64,000 nt of DNA from JAXGXQ01 sp040772685 (GCA_040772685.1 JAXGXQ010000001.1:434001-498000), one strand, 5' to 3'; counted from the first letter of the stretch, positions 9,375 to 18,143 are shown. Notes: a model not told the origin generated them from the letters alone. Numbers and translations are program-made.

Positions 9375-10789
9375 TTTTTTCGCTTGCTTATATCCATAAA
9401 AGTAATTACGGCACCGCTTATCTCGCCATTTTTAATTTGCGGATATGAAAAATATTCAACGTCAAAGGATGTGCCATCAGCGCGCCAGAACACCTCATTA
9501 TCTGCATGTGAACCTTCACCTTGAATGAATGCCCGGAGAATCCCGCAATCTTCATCGGGAAGGCTGGTGCCATCCCTGCAGGCATAGTGTATCTTCCGAT
9601 GCATGTTTTTTCCGAGCAATTCTGTCTGGTCGCTGTAGCCCAGCATTTCGATACAGCTCCTGTTGCAGAATGTACAATTTCCATCCAGATCGATTCCGTA
9701 AATTGCTTCCGCTGCTGAATCCAGAATCAAGCGGAGTTCATCCTTACTGTCTGCCAGGGTGCTGTTTGCTGCCCGTAATTCTTCAGTACGCTCCTGAACA
9801 ACTGTTTCCAGATTGCTGATCAAAGCCTGCATTTTATCCGCCACGGTATTAAAGCTTTTTGATATTTGGCCAATCTCATCATTGCGAATAATATCAACTC
9901 GTATAGACAGGTTGCCGGCAGATAATTCATCAGATACCTGCAGCAGACTTTTTATCGGCTTAAGATGCTTTGTCGTGAACAGGAAATAAATCCCAGTCGA
10001 TAGCAGAATAGCCAGTGTGGCAATTAGCACTGCACGGCGCATTCCGTAAATGGCATCTTTCATGAAGGGTGATTCCGGTATAGCCGATACAATTATCCAA
10101 TCGATTCCGTCCATCCGAAGTTCTCTTGTGTTTAAAAAATAATTGTCATTTTCGCCTTCATAGATTAGCCGTGGACTGCTGATGGCCAGGGATTGTTTGT
10201 ATGCGTTATTAATGTCTGTGCTTTTAATATCCTCGAGCGTGTAACGTTCCAGCCTGCCATCAGCAAGAGCAGAAAAATTCGCGGCGCCTATTGAGTTTGC
10301 GATCAGATTATCTGATCCTTTTTCAATGATAAAGGCTGCACCGTGATATTCTTCAACCGCATCCTTAAGGTAAGAACCAATATCTGAAAGAAGCATATGG
10401 GTTCCAAGCACACCTTGAAGCCCTCCCGCTTCATTGTAGACCGGCCAGGCAGCGGAGACTGCCAGGTCATCCATAACGAAATGTTTATACAAAGGGGAGT
10501 ATATAGGGCCGCCGGCCTCGACCGCGGCTTTATACCATGCACGAGTGCGAGGATCAAACTTTCCTGCCTGAACAACGATGCCCCCGGCCGTCAAGTCCTC
10601 ATTTACTGAGTAATACCAGGAGTTACCGCCTGTGGTGATATTATTTCTCATGATCTCAATATCGCCATTTGCATTGCTGCGGGCGCCGTAATACTCACCG
10701 GCTGCTGTGCCGTAACTGAAACTGAAAATCTCATTTCTTTGCGAATCAAGCGCACCAACGCCGCTTTGCTCTCTGGTCTGAACGGTCAA
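9350..10789 (-). pseudogene. CACHE-HAMP-PAS sensor portion of the split c-di-GMP gene, N-terminally truncated
   Basis: 479 residues. Residues 20-230 form an extracellular double-CACHE sensor domain (FSYGTAAGEYYGAR, FDPRTRAWYKAA, the usual dCACHE landmarks). A membrane helix lies near 248-270, a HAMP domain near 270-325, a coiled coil near 325-350 and a PAS domain near 355-470 ending in the ISKRKK motif. The first membrane helix and about the first 100 residues expected for dCACHE sensors are missing. The open frame begins inside DNA that also codes for an ABC permease fragment on the other strand, so the 5' end has been lost at a junction near 10735-10755. The 3' end is frameshifted into the GGDEF piece. 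Originally a membrane sensor controlling c-di-GMP turnover. Confidence 0.78.
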
Positions 10790-11191
10790 AGCATTTCATC
10801 TTATATGATCCAGCTATTCGTGCTTGTTTCAGTACTGCTGGGCATCGCCAGTGTGCTGGCAATCACAGTTGTGCAAAAGTCGAGGCAGATCGGCATCCTC
10901 AAAGCTATGGGCATTCAAGATGCCCAATCCAGTCTGGTCTTTGTTTTTCAAGGAATGATGCTGGGTATAGCCGGCGCGGTCCTTGGTATTTTACTTGGTC
11001 TCGGCCTGGCCTATGCATTCACTGCTTTTGCCTTGAATCCCGATGGCAGCCCCGTCGTGCCGCTATATATCGATCCTGGTTTCATAGCTTTATCAGCAGG
11101 CATAGCCGTGCTGGTTGCAATCCTCGCAGCACTTATTCCGGCGCGCCGATCATCCAGACTGAATCCGATTGAGGTAATACGCAATGGCTAA
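10739..11191 (+). pseudogene. FtsX/LolE-type ABC transporter permease, C-terminal remnant
   Basis: 150 residues covering only the last part of a MacB/LolC-type permease. A lead-in (ALLSGLNGQSISSYMIQ) is followed by TM helices near 25-45, 72-95 and 118-135, with the conserved QKSRQIGILKAMG cytoplasmic loop between them. The end LIPARRSSRLNPIEVIRNG is typical. Intact relatives are about 400 residues, so the N-terminal helix and large extracellular domain are gone. The truncation point coincides with the 5' truncation of the divergent sensor gene. The ATPase start overlaps this stop by 8 nt, so the operon order permease-ATPase is preserved. Almost certainly non-functional. Confidence 0.8.
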
Positions 11192-11641
11192 TGTAATTGA
11201 ATTGAAAAAAATCAACAAGATATATGGCTCTGGCCAGTTCATTACTTGCTGCCCGAGTTCACTGCTATCGAAAATGTCCTGATGCCTTTCCGGATCAAGA
11301 ATGGTTCTGCGCCCAAGGCGGCGGTTGAACGCGCAAACGAGATAATGGATATGGTCGGACTGGAGAAGGTTAAGCATAACCCTGCCCCTAAGATGTCCGG
11401 CGGGCAGCAGCAACGGACGGCGATAGCCAGGGCCCTGATGAATGAGCCCAAAATTATTCTGGCCGATGAACCAACCGGTAATCTGGATTCGGATACGACA
11501 GAAACGATTTATAACCTGATGCGCGAGATAAATAAAAGTATAGGTACAACATTTGTCATCATAACGCACGACCGCCGGATCGCAGAGAAAGCCGACAGAA
11601 TAATCGAAATCAGCGATGGCCGTATTACCATGGATTTCTAA
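11184..11641 (+). pseudogene. LolD/MacB-type ABC ATPase with internal deletion of the Walker A region
   Basis: The ATG at 11184 begins MANVIELKKINKIYGSG, a normal start for a LolD-like ATPase. The reading frame then jumps into the family's FQFHYLLPEFTAIENV region, losing about 60-65 codons including Walker A. The join is also out of frame by one base at about 11231-11245. From 11246 the frame continues with the ABC signature SGGQQQRTAIARAL, Walker B IILADEPTGNLDS and the H-loop ITHDRR, and ends normally. Without Walker A it cannot bind ATP. Together with the truncated permease this is a dead export system of the lipoprotein/antimicrobial-peptide type. Confidence 0.8.
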
Positions 11642-11689
11642 TAAATGACAATGAACAATGCGAACTGGAACTGACAAATTAACCGCGAT

Positions 11690-12940
11690 TTACAGGGAAA
11701 AATAATAACCGTTGTTGAGGTAGTCAACTTCATGTTTTTGTGCCAGCTTCTGCAGTGCATTTTTAACTGAGGCCAGAGTCGCTGATCCGCTGATATACTT
11801 TTGCAGAGCGTTTTCCCAGCGTTTTTTCTCAGCCGGTTCTGCCTTATATTTAAAGTAACCCCAAACGTGCTGAGCCGCGTTTACAGCGTTGCCCACATTG
11901 ATTCTCGTCGCCAACGCCTGCTCTATTAACCGGTACATCTCTACAGCCGGATAACGCTCTTTGTCCTTGAGCAGTGTCCGTATTGCCTGATAAGCTGCCG
12001 GGTCATGCTCAAGTATTGAATATTTATACCTTCCCCACTCCGCTTCGAGCGCAGAGATTCCGCGATTCGAAGTACAGTTCAAGCATTTGACAGCCGATAA
12101 ATTTTTATCCTTGACCTCAAGCATAATGTCAACATCAGGAAGCGTCTTATAAAAATCCAAAAATGGATCAATGTAGATTGTCGTCGAATGAGCACCAGGC
12201 TTTTTTTCTGGATTCTGCTGTGAGTAATGAATCTTCGGTTTCCCGTCCGCCGTCTGCCATGTTCCCGCTACTGCCCGGATCCAGTCCAGATCCGAAACAC
12301 CGGGGTCGGCCGGGTTCGTCTTGTTATGCAGATTATCATAAACCACAGGTATACCTGTGCGGCAGGAGACATCGATTACATCTGAAATATTAAACAACCG
12401 GTCGTCATTTTCCAGGACAAGGCGGCTGCGAACACCGGGTGACAATGCCAGCCATCGCTCGATAAAGCGGTTCTTGGCAGCTGTCTTATCATTGTAGACA
12501 CCACCCAGATGAAGAATGATCTTGTGCTCCTGCCCCAGACCCAGTAAGTCAAGAATCAGATTGTGATAGTCCAGGTCCAGTGCGGCGTTGCGGGCAACAG
12601 TGTCATCGGGTGAGTTCAGCACTGTATACTGCCCGGGATGCAGGGAAACCCGCATGCCGGAGCCACGGATTTTTGCCCCGATTCGTTTGAAATCTTCCGC
12701 ATAACGCTCAGGCCAAGGCAGATTATTTGCCCAAGACGAGCCAAAAGGTATCAGATCGGATGAAATCCGGAACAGCTTGATCTCATTACGGATGTTGTAA
12801 CCTACCAAAACCTCGAGCGCGGCCAGGTTCTGCTCGATAAGCTTAAACAGCAGTTCTTCATTAACATTTTTCAAGGTCATTGACCTGAGACTGCTATTTG
12901 GAACGCCCAGGGCCAGGCAGGCATAACCAATCTTATTCAG
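11690..12940 (-). CDS. uvsE: UV damage endonuclease UvsE with C-terminal extension
   Basis: The coding frame extends past the first ATG (12880) to a CTG at 12940-12938, giving the family's conserved N-terminus KIGYACLALGVP. An AAGGAG site lies 11 nt before that CTG. The CTG overlaps the stop of the upstream gene as CTGA. Body: KLFRISSDLIPFGS, HPGQYTVLNS, HLGGVYNDK, VLENDDR, VYDNLHNK and HYSQQNPEKKPGAHS, the metal-binding TIM-barrel motifs of UVDE. UVDE nicks DNA 5' to cyclobutane dimers and 6-4 photoproducts. The last ~100 residues form an extra domain that resembles DUF1722 (GYFK, then YLNNGYYF); this is an inference. It is the last gene of a five-gene operon with carotenoid-type enzymes. 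Confidence 0.88.
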   Translation of the reverse strand: MNKIGYACLALGVPNSSLRSMTLKNVNEELLFKLIEQNLAALEVLVGYNIRNEIKLFRISSDLIPFGSSWANNLPWPERYAEDFKRIGAKIRGSGMRVSLHPGQYTVLNSPDDTVARNAALDLDYHNLILDLLGLGQEHKIILHLGGVYNDKTAAKNRFIERWLALSPGVRSRLVLENDDRLFNISDVIDVSCRTGIPVVYDNLHNKTNPADPGVSDLDWIRAVAGTWQTADGKPKIHYSQQNPEKKPGAHSTTIYIDPFLDFYKTLPDVDIMLEVKDKNLSAVKCLNCTSNRGISALEAEWGRYKYSILEHDPAAYQAIRTLLKDKERYPAVEMYRLIEQALATRINVGNAVNAAQHVWGYFKYKAEPAEKKRWENALQKYISGSATLASVKNALQKLAQKHEVDYLNNGYYFSL

Positions 12941-13455
12941 GACGCATTCATCTCCTTGCTTAATTCATTTATTGTTTCAATTTTGCGAATTATTCGCTTG
13001 ATTCGCGGCCGGTTGTATCGTTGGGCAATAATGCACGGCAGGTTAGTAACAAGGGCATACAACAGCATGAGCAAGATAACACCGGGAGGTACGAAGAAAC
13101 CGAAAACCCAGAACAGCAGCAAGGGAATCCAATGTGTTAGCTCCCCGCGACAGGATTCAACAAGAAACCGTTCCAGATTCGGAATCGAGAAATCGTTGAT
13201 ATGACGCTTTGCGTAGCCGCTGCGGCTGATAGCGGCACCATCCGGCAGGAGATGCTTCCAGGTTTTGATCTTAAAGACGTGTTCGTAGAAGTGCCCGCCG
13301 TTTTCAAACCGGCGTGTCCGAAAGAGCCAGCGATCAGTCTGCAGATAATACCCGGGGATCAGCAGACAAAATCGAGCCGCCCCGGCAAGCAGGATGAACC
13401 AGACAATAAAACAAAGCAGCAGCGTCAGGCCGGTATCCAGATAGACCAGCCTCAT
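12937..13455 (-). CDS. crtO: CrtO-like glycosyl-carotenoid acyltransferase
   Basis: 172 residues. N-terminal TM helix (residues 8-35), then WLFRTRRFENGGHFYEHVFKIKTWKHLLPDG, a region diagnostic for the staphylococcal CrtO (glycosyl-4,4'-diaponeurosporenoate acyltransferase) family. Next come ESCRGELTHWIPLLLFW (TM), a second TM near 125-143 and NLPCIIAQRYNRPR. In Staphylococcus aureus CrtO esterifies a fatty acid onto the glucose of the carotenoid to finish staphyloxanthin. The start overlaps the glycosyltransferase stop by 4 nt and the stop overlaps the uvsE start, so it sits in a coupled operon. The family match is strong; the actual lipid acceptor here is unproven because no CrtM is in the window. 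Confidence 0.85.
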   Translation of the reverse strand: MRLVYLDTGLTLLLCFIVWFILLAGAARFCLLIPGYYLQTDRWLFRTRRFENGGHFYEHVFKIKTWKHLLPDGAAISRSGYAKRHINDFSIPNLERFLVESCRGELTHWIPLLLFWVFGFFVPPGVILLMLLYALVTNLPCIIAQRYNRPRIKRIIRKIETINELSKEMNAS

Positions 13456-14543
13456 AAACGTTCCTCGCCAATTACTCTGCCTCGCCAGTTGACAGGCAGG
13501 CGCAACAGCCTCTTGGTCAGAGAAACCAGATAGATCAGCAGCATCAATGCAAGGCCAACAGGATAAAAAAGCGTGGCGCCAGCTTTAAATCTTCCGAATC
13601 TATTGCTTAGGAAACGCAGGATGACTGTCCACACAACGTAAAGGGCTCCATAAACTGCAAGTCCGGGCAGGCTTCGGGCAAGGCTGTAAACAAGCAAGTG
13701 ATAGGGTACGGAGGTAAGCGAGGTTATCCACAAGAATACCAGCACAAAGTGCCATAAAGGGATGGTAGTTGCGCCCCAAGCCGCATTCTTGACCCAGCCT
13801 TCAAGCAGGCTTTTTATACCTCCGGCATACATACGGTAACGAATAGTGTGATCACCGACATATAGTTCAAACGGCAGGTTGTGGTTCTTCAGCTGTCGGG
13901 CCAATGCCATATCCTCAATAATAGATCCGCGCACTGCTGCATGGCCGCCGATCTGTTCATAAACGCTGCGAGGCATGAGAATAAGTGGTCCATACAAACC
14001 GTTTCCTGCCGCTTTTGGCATTGTCGTTCCAGTCGCTGCAGCTTGAACCAGATTAAAAAGCATGGAAAACTGCTCATAATACTTGGAGGTTTCGTGCCAG
14101 GGCTGCACGGAGATCGTGCGGCCGTTGTAAGCTGTCAGCAGACGGGCAAGCGCCTCGGGCTCGAGCCGGACATCAGCATCGATGAACAGTAAAAGTTCGC
14201 CTGAAGCTGCATTTACGCCATTCCAGCAAGCCCAGGACTTGCCGATCCAGCCTTCCGGCTTGTTATTTAAAGTCAGGACAGTTACGTCAAAATGGCCTGC
14301 TGTTTCTGCAGTCGAGTCCGAAGATGCGTCGTCCACAACTATCACTTCAAGTGGGTTTACTGTCTGTTGAGCCAAATCGCCAAGAATCAAAGGCAGATTT
14401 GCCGCCTCATTCCGGGCTGGAATGATAACCGAAACTGACTCTTCGGCTTTTTTGCCGGCAACCGGTAAGGCAGGAAATCTGTTGAAGAGCACCAGGTTAA
14501 GTCCAAGCCCAGTCAATACGAGGCTCAATTCAAAAACACTCAT
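13452..14543 (-). CDS. crtQ: CrtQ-like family 2 glycosyltransferase
   Basis: 363 residues. GT-A fold: SVIIPARNEAANLPLIL (near 37), VVDDASSDST (near 68), and the metal-binding FIDADVRLEP (near 118). A later GSIIEDMALARQLKN block carries the ED motif and an acceptor-site helix. Membrane helices lie at the N-terminus (4-22) and C-terminus (about 262-345). Layout and sequence match 4,4'-diaponeurosporenoate glycosyltransferase, which adds glucose to a carotenoid carboxylate. It follows the FAD enzyme gene after 1 nt and overlaps the acyltransferase gene by 4 nt. Other lipid acceptors are possible, since this GT2 subgroup is broad. Confidence 0.82.
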   Translation of the reverse strand: MSVFELSLVLTGLGLNLVLFNRFPALPVAGKKAEESVSVIIPARNEAANLPLILGDLAQQTVNPLEVIVVDDASSDSTAETAGHFDVTVLTLNNKPEGWIGKSWACWNGVNAASGELLLFIDADVRLEPEALARLLTAYNGRTISVQPWHETSKYYEQFSMLFNLVQAAATGTTMPKAAGNGLYGPLILMPRSVYEQIGGHAAVRGSIIEDMALARQLKNHNLPFELYVGDHTIRYRMYAGGIKSLLEGWVKNAAWGATTIPLWHFVLVFLWITSLTSVPYHLLVYSLARSLPGLAVYGALYVVWTVILRFLSNRFGRFKAGATLFYPVGLALMLLIYLVSLTKRLLRLPVNWRGRVIGEERL

Positions 14544-14544
14544 C

Positions 14545-16125
14545 TCAAATACCTGAATCTTTGCTTACTTTATCTGCTGCCAGCTTACCTGTCAGAATAC
14601 AAGTCGGGACACCAGAGGGGCTGAAAGTCCACTGGCCACACTGGTAGATATCGTTGATCGGCGTTTGGACAGACTTACTGATCTTTTTTAAACGCATCTC
14701 AGCAGGCATTTTGGCATTAGTGAAAGCCCAGCCCGTTATTGCTCCCTCTTTGCTGCCGTTTATCCGTTCCAATGTCGTTGGCGTGGCACAAATGGAGAAC
14801 AGCACAGATTCCGAAATCCCCGGGAAAATCCGCTCCAGAACATCAATGATTTTATCACTGCAGAACTGTTTGAGCTTTTCGTAATTTCCATTGTCAGCAT
14901 AGTGTCTGGTCAGTCCATAATCCAGTAAAGTGCTGACTACAAGACCGCTCTGTCCCTCAGGGGCAAGGGCAGGGTCGCGTAGAACCGGGCAGGAAATTTC
15001 GTACGTTGTGCGTTCAAAGTAAGCAGACAGCCAATCCTGCAGCGCCTCTTCCCCATTTGCAGCAGCTTCAGACCACGCTGAAAGAGAGCTAAGGCCTGAT
15101 GTCTCAGGCGTGTAGAAGGCATGAGGACCGCTGCTTTGTGCGACATATTCCATGTCCTTATTGAGCCCGATAAACAGCGTCAGAATTGAATTGGCGCCGT
15201 GACTGTTTGCAACAAGATCACGTTGCGAATGGAACCTGGCAGAATTTGCCCCTTGAACCAGTCTGTAAAGGCTGGATTGATCCGCCGCCCAGACAAGCTT
15301 CTTGTAGTTTAACGATCTGCCATCAGCAAGCTGCAACGTGTGGCCTGCGGCATCAATTGAAACAACTTCGCAGCCGGTTCTTATCTCGCCGCCGTGTTCA
15401 ATTATGTAGTCATTGAGCGCGCTCGGCAGACTGCCTGTGCCGCCTTTAGTGTAGGTATAGTCAAGGTAGAGCGAAAAATAGCTCAGGGCAAAAAAAGTCG
15501 GTGTCTCGTCGAAGAAGTGCTGAATTACCATATCAATCAGCGCCTGGTTGTCTGTCAAGCGCCGCAAATAGTTGTCAACCGGCAAATTAAGCCTGCTGAT
15601 TTTAGGTGCGCTGCGCCTGTACTTGATAAGCCAGGGCAGCAGTTCAGATTTCAGATAATTCATGTCTTTCATATCTTCGCGGAAAAGCGGATTATCTATC
15701 CCATACAGGACTTCCAGATAGCCCATAACCTTGCGGATTTCAGCAGTAATACGATCAATATCCGCGTGGTTTGCCGGAAAGCTTTCTTTGAGCATGGCAG
15801 CATAATCATTGAGGCTGTCTTTGCCTGTAAGTCTGACCCAGTGTTCACCGATGCCAATGGATACAATACTTTTTAGAAAAGATAACTCAATGCCCAGGTT
15901 TTTCAGCATGGGAAACAGGATCCCCGAGTTCTCAAAAGCTCTTGCCCCACTGTCAAAGGCAAATCCTTCATGAAAGAATGTGCCGATCAGCCCGCCGGTT
16001 TTATTCTGTTTCTCAAGTACAAGTGTGCGCAGCCCGCTACGGCTCAGGTAAGCTGCGCATGTCAAGCCGGCAATGCCTCCGCCGACTACAACCGCTTCGT
16101 AAGATTCTACTTTAGGTTGGCTCAT
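14545..16125 (-). CDS. CrtN/CrtP-like FAD-dependent phytoene-desaturase-family oxidoreductase
   Basis: 526 residues. Dinucleotide-binding motif VVVGGGIAGLTCAAYLSRSG at 12-31, followed by LEKQNKTGGLIGTF and FDSGARAFEN. The C-terminal FAD motif reads YQCGQWTFSPSGVPTCILTGKLAADKV. This order is that of carotenoid desaturases/oxidases and retinol-saturase-like enzymes, which bind FAD and act on long isoprenoid chains. It overlaps the upstream 614-residue paralogue by 4 nt and is followed by the glycosyltransferase after 1 nt. In staphyloxanthin synthesis CrtN desaturates and CrtP oxidises the chain end; which role this one has cannot be told from sequence alone. Confidence 0.82.
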   Translation of the reverse strand: MSQPKVESYEAVVVGGGIAGLTCAAYLSRSGLRTLVLEKQNKTGGLIGTFFHEGFAFDSGARAFENSGILFPMLKNLGIELSFLKSIVSIGIGEHWVRLTGKDSLNDYAAMLKESFPANHADIDRITAEIRKVMGYLEVLYGIDNPLFREDMKDMNYLKSELLPWLIKYRRSAPKISRLNLPVDNYLRRLTDNQALIDMVIQHFFDETPTFFALSYFSLYLDYTYTKGGTGSLPSALNDYIIEHGGEIRTGCEVVSIDAAGHTLQLADGRSLNYKKLVWAADQSSLYRLVQGANSARFHSQRDLVANSHGANSILTLFIGLNKDMEYVAQSSGPHAFYTPETSGLSSLSAWSEAAANGEEALQDWLSAYFERTTYEISCPVLRDPALAPEGQSGLVVSTLLDYGLTRHYADNGNYEKLKQFCSDKIIDVLERIFPGISESVLFSICATPTTLERINGSKEGAITGWAFTNAKMPAEMRLKKISKSVQTPINDIYQCGQWTFSPSGVPTCILTGKLAADKVSKDSGI

Positions 16126-17966
16126 GCTTTTAACCCCATCAGATAGTCCAAGACTTCACGAACAGCTACAGGTTCTTCGCCCTCAATACCGAGAATACAA
16201 TTTGCTTCGAATTCAATCAGCTTGTCCTTTTCCACTGACTGCTGCTGCCAACGCTTCAGCGCTCCGACGAAATTGCCGACAGCAACCCGCCGCATAATGC
16301 CCCGGACATCCAGCTTGTCAACAGGTGCGCAGACCGGTTTCTCACACATGCGGCAGCGCCTTGCCTGACACATTACAGCCCTCTGGTCTGCAGGATAGGT
16401 ATCATAAAGCTGATCTTGAGTAAATGGCTTATTTACCAGACGCACGTAGTCCTTCATACGTGGGTTCCAGACAAATGGTTCTTTTCCCAGTTTTTTCAGT
16501 AAGGCATTCGCTGCTGCCAGTCCTTCAGTCGTAACGGTAGGTGTGCCGGTACCCATTACTGTCGACTCACCGCAACAGAAGAGATTATCCCATTCAGTTT
16601 TTGTTTTAAGCCGCTTAAACATGTGCTGCCCCAGCATTTGCTTGGGCCCCGCAACGGCTCCGCCATTTTTTAGTGTATAGCGCTCAATTGTCCGGGGAGT
16701 GGCCAGCTCCTTGTAGCGCAGGCCTTTACGATATCCAGGGAAACGTTTTTCGAGGACAGATACTAACCGTTCTTCTTCCTGTTTTTTCAGCCTGTCATAC
16801 TCTTCTGTGCTGCCTGACTCCCAATTATTAAAAGTCGGTCCGATGGCAATAACCGTATGTTCATCTTCAGCACAAAGAGTGCGATCATCAATACTGAGGA
16901 TGTAGGCTGTAACTTCACTCTCATCCAGCTCTGCAGGGTTGCCGATCAACATCTCAATCGGCAGGGTATCCTCAGGTATTACCTTGCGGTCAACTACTGT
17001 ATAAAAAACAACGCTGGGGTACGTCGGTACTTGCTTTTTTGCCCACGTGCGCCGCTGTGCACTGCTGTTCCGGGGATCGATCAGCTTGCCGTAAAGATTC
17101 CACACAGTGCCCGAATAAATTAGATAATCAGCCTGCAGTTCAGTACCATTATCGAGCAGTACACCGTTGGGTTTCCCATCTCGAAACGTGATCTCAACCA
17201 CCTCTCGCTCCAACAACATTTCGCCGCCGTGTTCTTCAATAACTTTCTCTAATTTGCCGGGCAGGAAAACTGTTGAACCGGCGGGGTAGAAACTGCCGCC
17301 GACGTGATTGTCAATGAACATTATTGCGGCCAGGATAGCCGGTGCTTCTTTTACTGTAGCGTAACAATAGGTCGAAGTCAGCTTGTCGAAAAAATTGAAG
17401 ATATCTGGATTACTAAAGTATATTTTCAGCAGCTGTTCAGCGCTCTGATTGAGATAGCTCAGGAATTTTAAATATGAAACGGGGTGCTTAAAGAAGCTCT
17501 TCATGCCCGCGACAGGATCTGTCTCGTCAGGTGTAGTATAACTTGGGGTCTCGACCATCACATGCTTGTAGAGCTTACTCATATCCTGATAAAACCGTTT
17601 GATGTTTTCGGTTTCATCGGGAAAGAAGCTGGCCAGTTCAGTCGAAAAACGTTCAACATCGAGCCAGAAAGGGATACGTTTGTCTTGATAATTTACTCGG
17701 TAAAGCAAATCATGTTGAATTATGTCAATTGGTTCTTCAAGACAATTAAAAACGAAGCGGTGCGCGTTGAAACCTTTCTCACCGAAACCGTAAAGCATGG
17801 CTGAGCCGATATCAAAAGTAACATGACCGCGCCGGAATGTTCCACAGGAGCCGCCTGGATTATAATTACGATCAACAACTGCTGTCTTAAGGCCGCGTTT
17901 CGCTAGCAAACTTGCTGCTGTCAGCCCCGAAAGGCCTCCACCAATTACAATGACATCGTAATCCAT
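16122..17966 (-). CDS. CrtN-like FAD oxidoreductase with C-terminal Cys-rich (GltD-like Fe-S) domain
   Basis: 614 residues; first gene of the operon. Residues 1-500 are a phytoene-desaturase-family flavoprotein: VIVIGGGLSGLTAASLLAKRG at 5-25, VDRNYNPGGSCGTF at 34, and the C-terminal FAD motif CCGESTVMGTGTPTVTTEGL near 463. Residues from about 530 add MCQARRCRMCEKPVC followed by DVRGIMRRVAVGNFVGALKRW. This resembles the N-terminal [4Fe-4S] domain of GltD and dihydropyrimidine dehydrogenase, here placed at the C-terminus and with fewer Cys than the full two-cluster form. An iron-sulfur domain would suit electron transfer from reduced ferredoxin or NAD(P)H in an anaerobe. Its start faces a divergent SDR gene. 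Confidence 0.82.
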   Translation of the reverse strand: MDYDVIVIGGGLSGLTAASLLAKRGLKTAVVDRNYNPGGSCGTFRRGHVTFDIGSAMLYGFGEKGFNAHRFVFNCLEEPIDIIQHDLLYRVNYQDKRIPFWLDVERFSTELASFFPDETENIKRFYQDMSKLYKHVMVETPSYTTPDETDPVAGMKSFFKHPVSYLKFLSYLNQSAEQLLKIYFSNPDIFNFFDKLTSTYCYATVKEAPAILAAIMFIDNHVGGSFYPAGSTVFLPGKLEKVIEEHGGEMLLEREVVEITFRDGKPNGVLLDNGTELQADYLIYSGTVWNLYGKLIDPRNSSAQRRTWAKKQVPTYPSVVFYTVVDRKVIPEDTLPIEMLIGNPAELDESEVTAYILSIDDRTLCAEDEHTVIAIGPTFNNWESGSTEEYDRLKKQEEERLVSVLEKRFPGYRKGLRYKELATPRTIERYTLKNGGAVAGPKQMLGQHMFKRLKTKTEWDNLFCCGESTVMGTGTPTVTTEGLAAANALLKKLGKEPFVWNPRMKDYVRLVNKPFTQDQLYDTYPADQRAVMCQARRCRMCEKPVCAPVDKLDVRGIMRRVAVGNFVGALKRWQQQSVEKDKLIEFEANCILGIEGEEPVAVREVLDYLMGLKA

Positions 17967-18049
17967 ATTCCCCCCATAATGATTACCAACAATATCAACA
18001 GGATGGATAGTGCCAATTAATGTATTTTTTCTGACAGAACAGGAGTTGA

Positions 18050-18069
18050 TTGATTTTATCAGAAATCAA
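18050..18069. promoter_or_regulatory. Inverted repeat in divergent promoter region
   Basis: TTGATTT and AAATCAA form a perfect 7-bp inverted repeat around TATCAG, midway between the divergent carotenoid-type operon and the SDR gene. Its position suits an operator serving both directions. Regulator unknown. Confidence 0.45.
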
Positions 18070-18143
18070 GCCGGCTGTGTTATTATCATTCTGAAACCTA
18101 TCACATTAGAGCAGATAATAGCTGCGAAAGGAAGGTATGACGT

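Noticed and set aside
10739..11641. Functional ABC exporter
   Set aside because: The permease lacks its N-terminal two thirds and the ATPase lacks Walker A, so activity is not credible.
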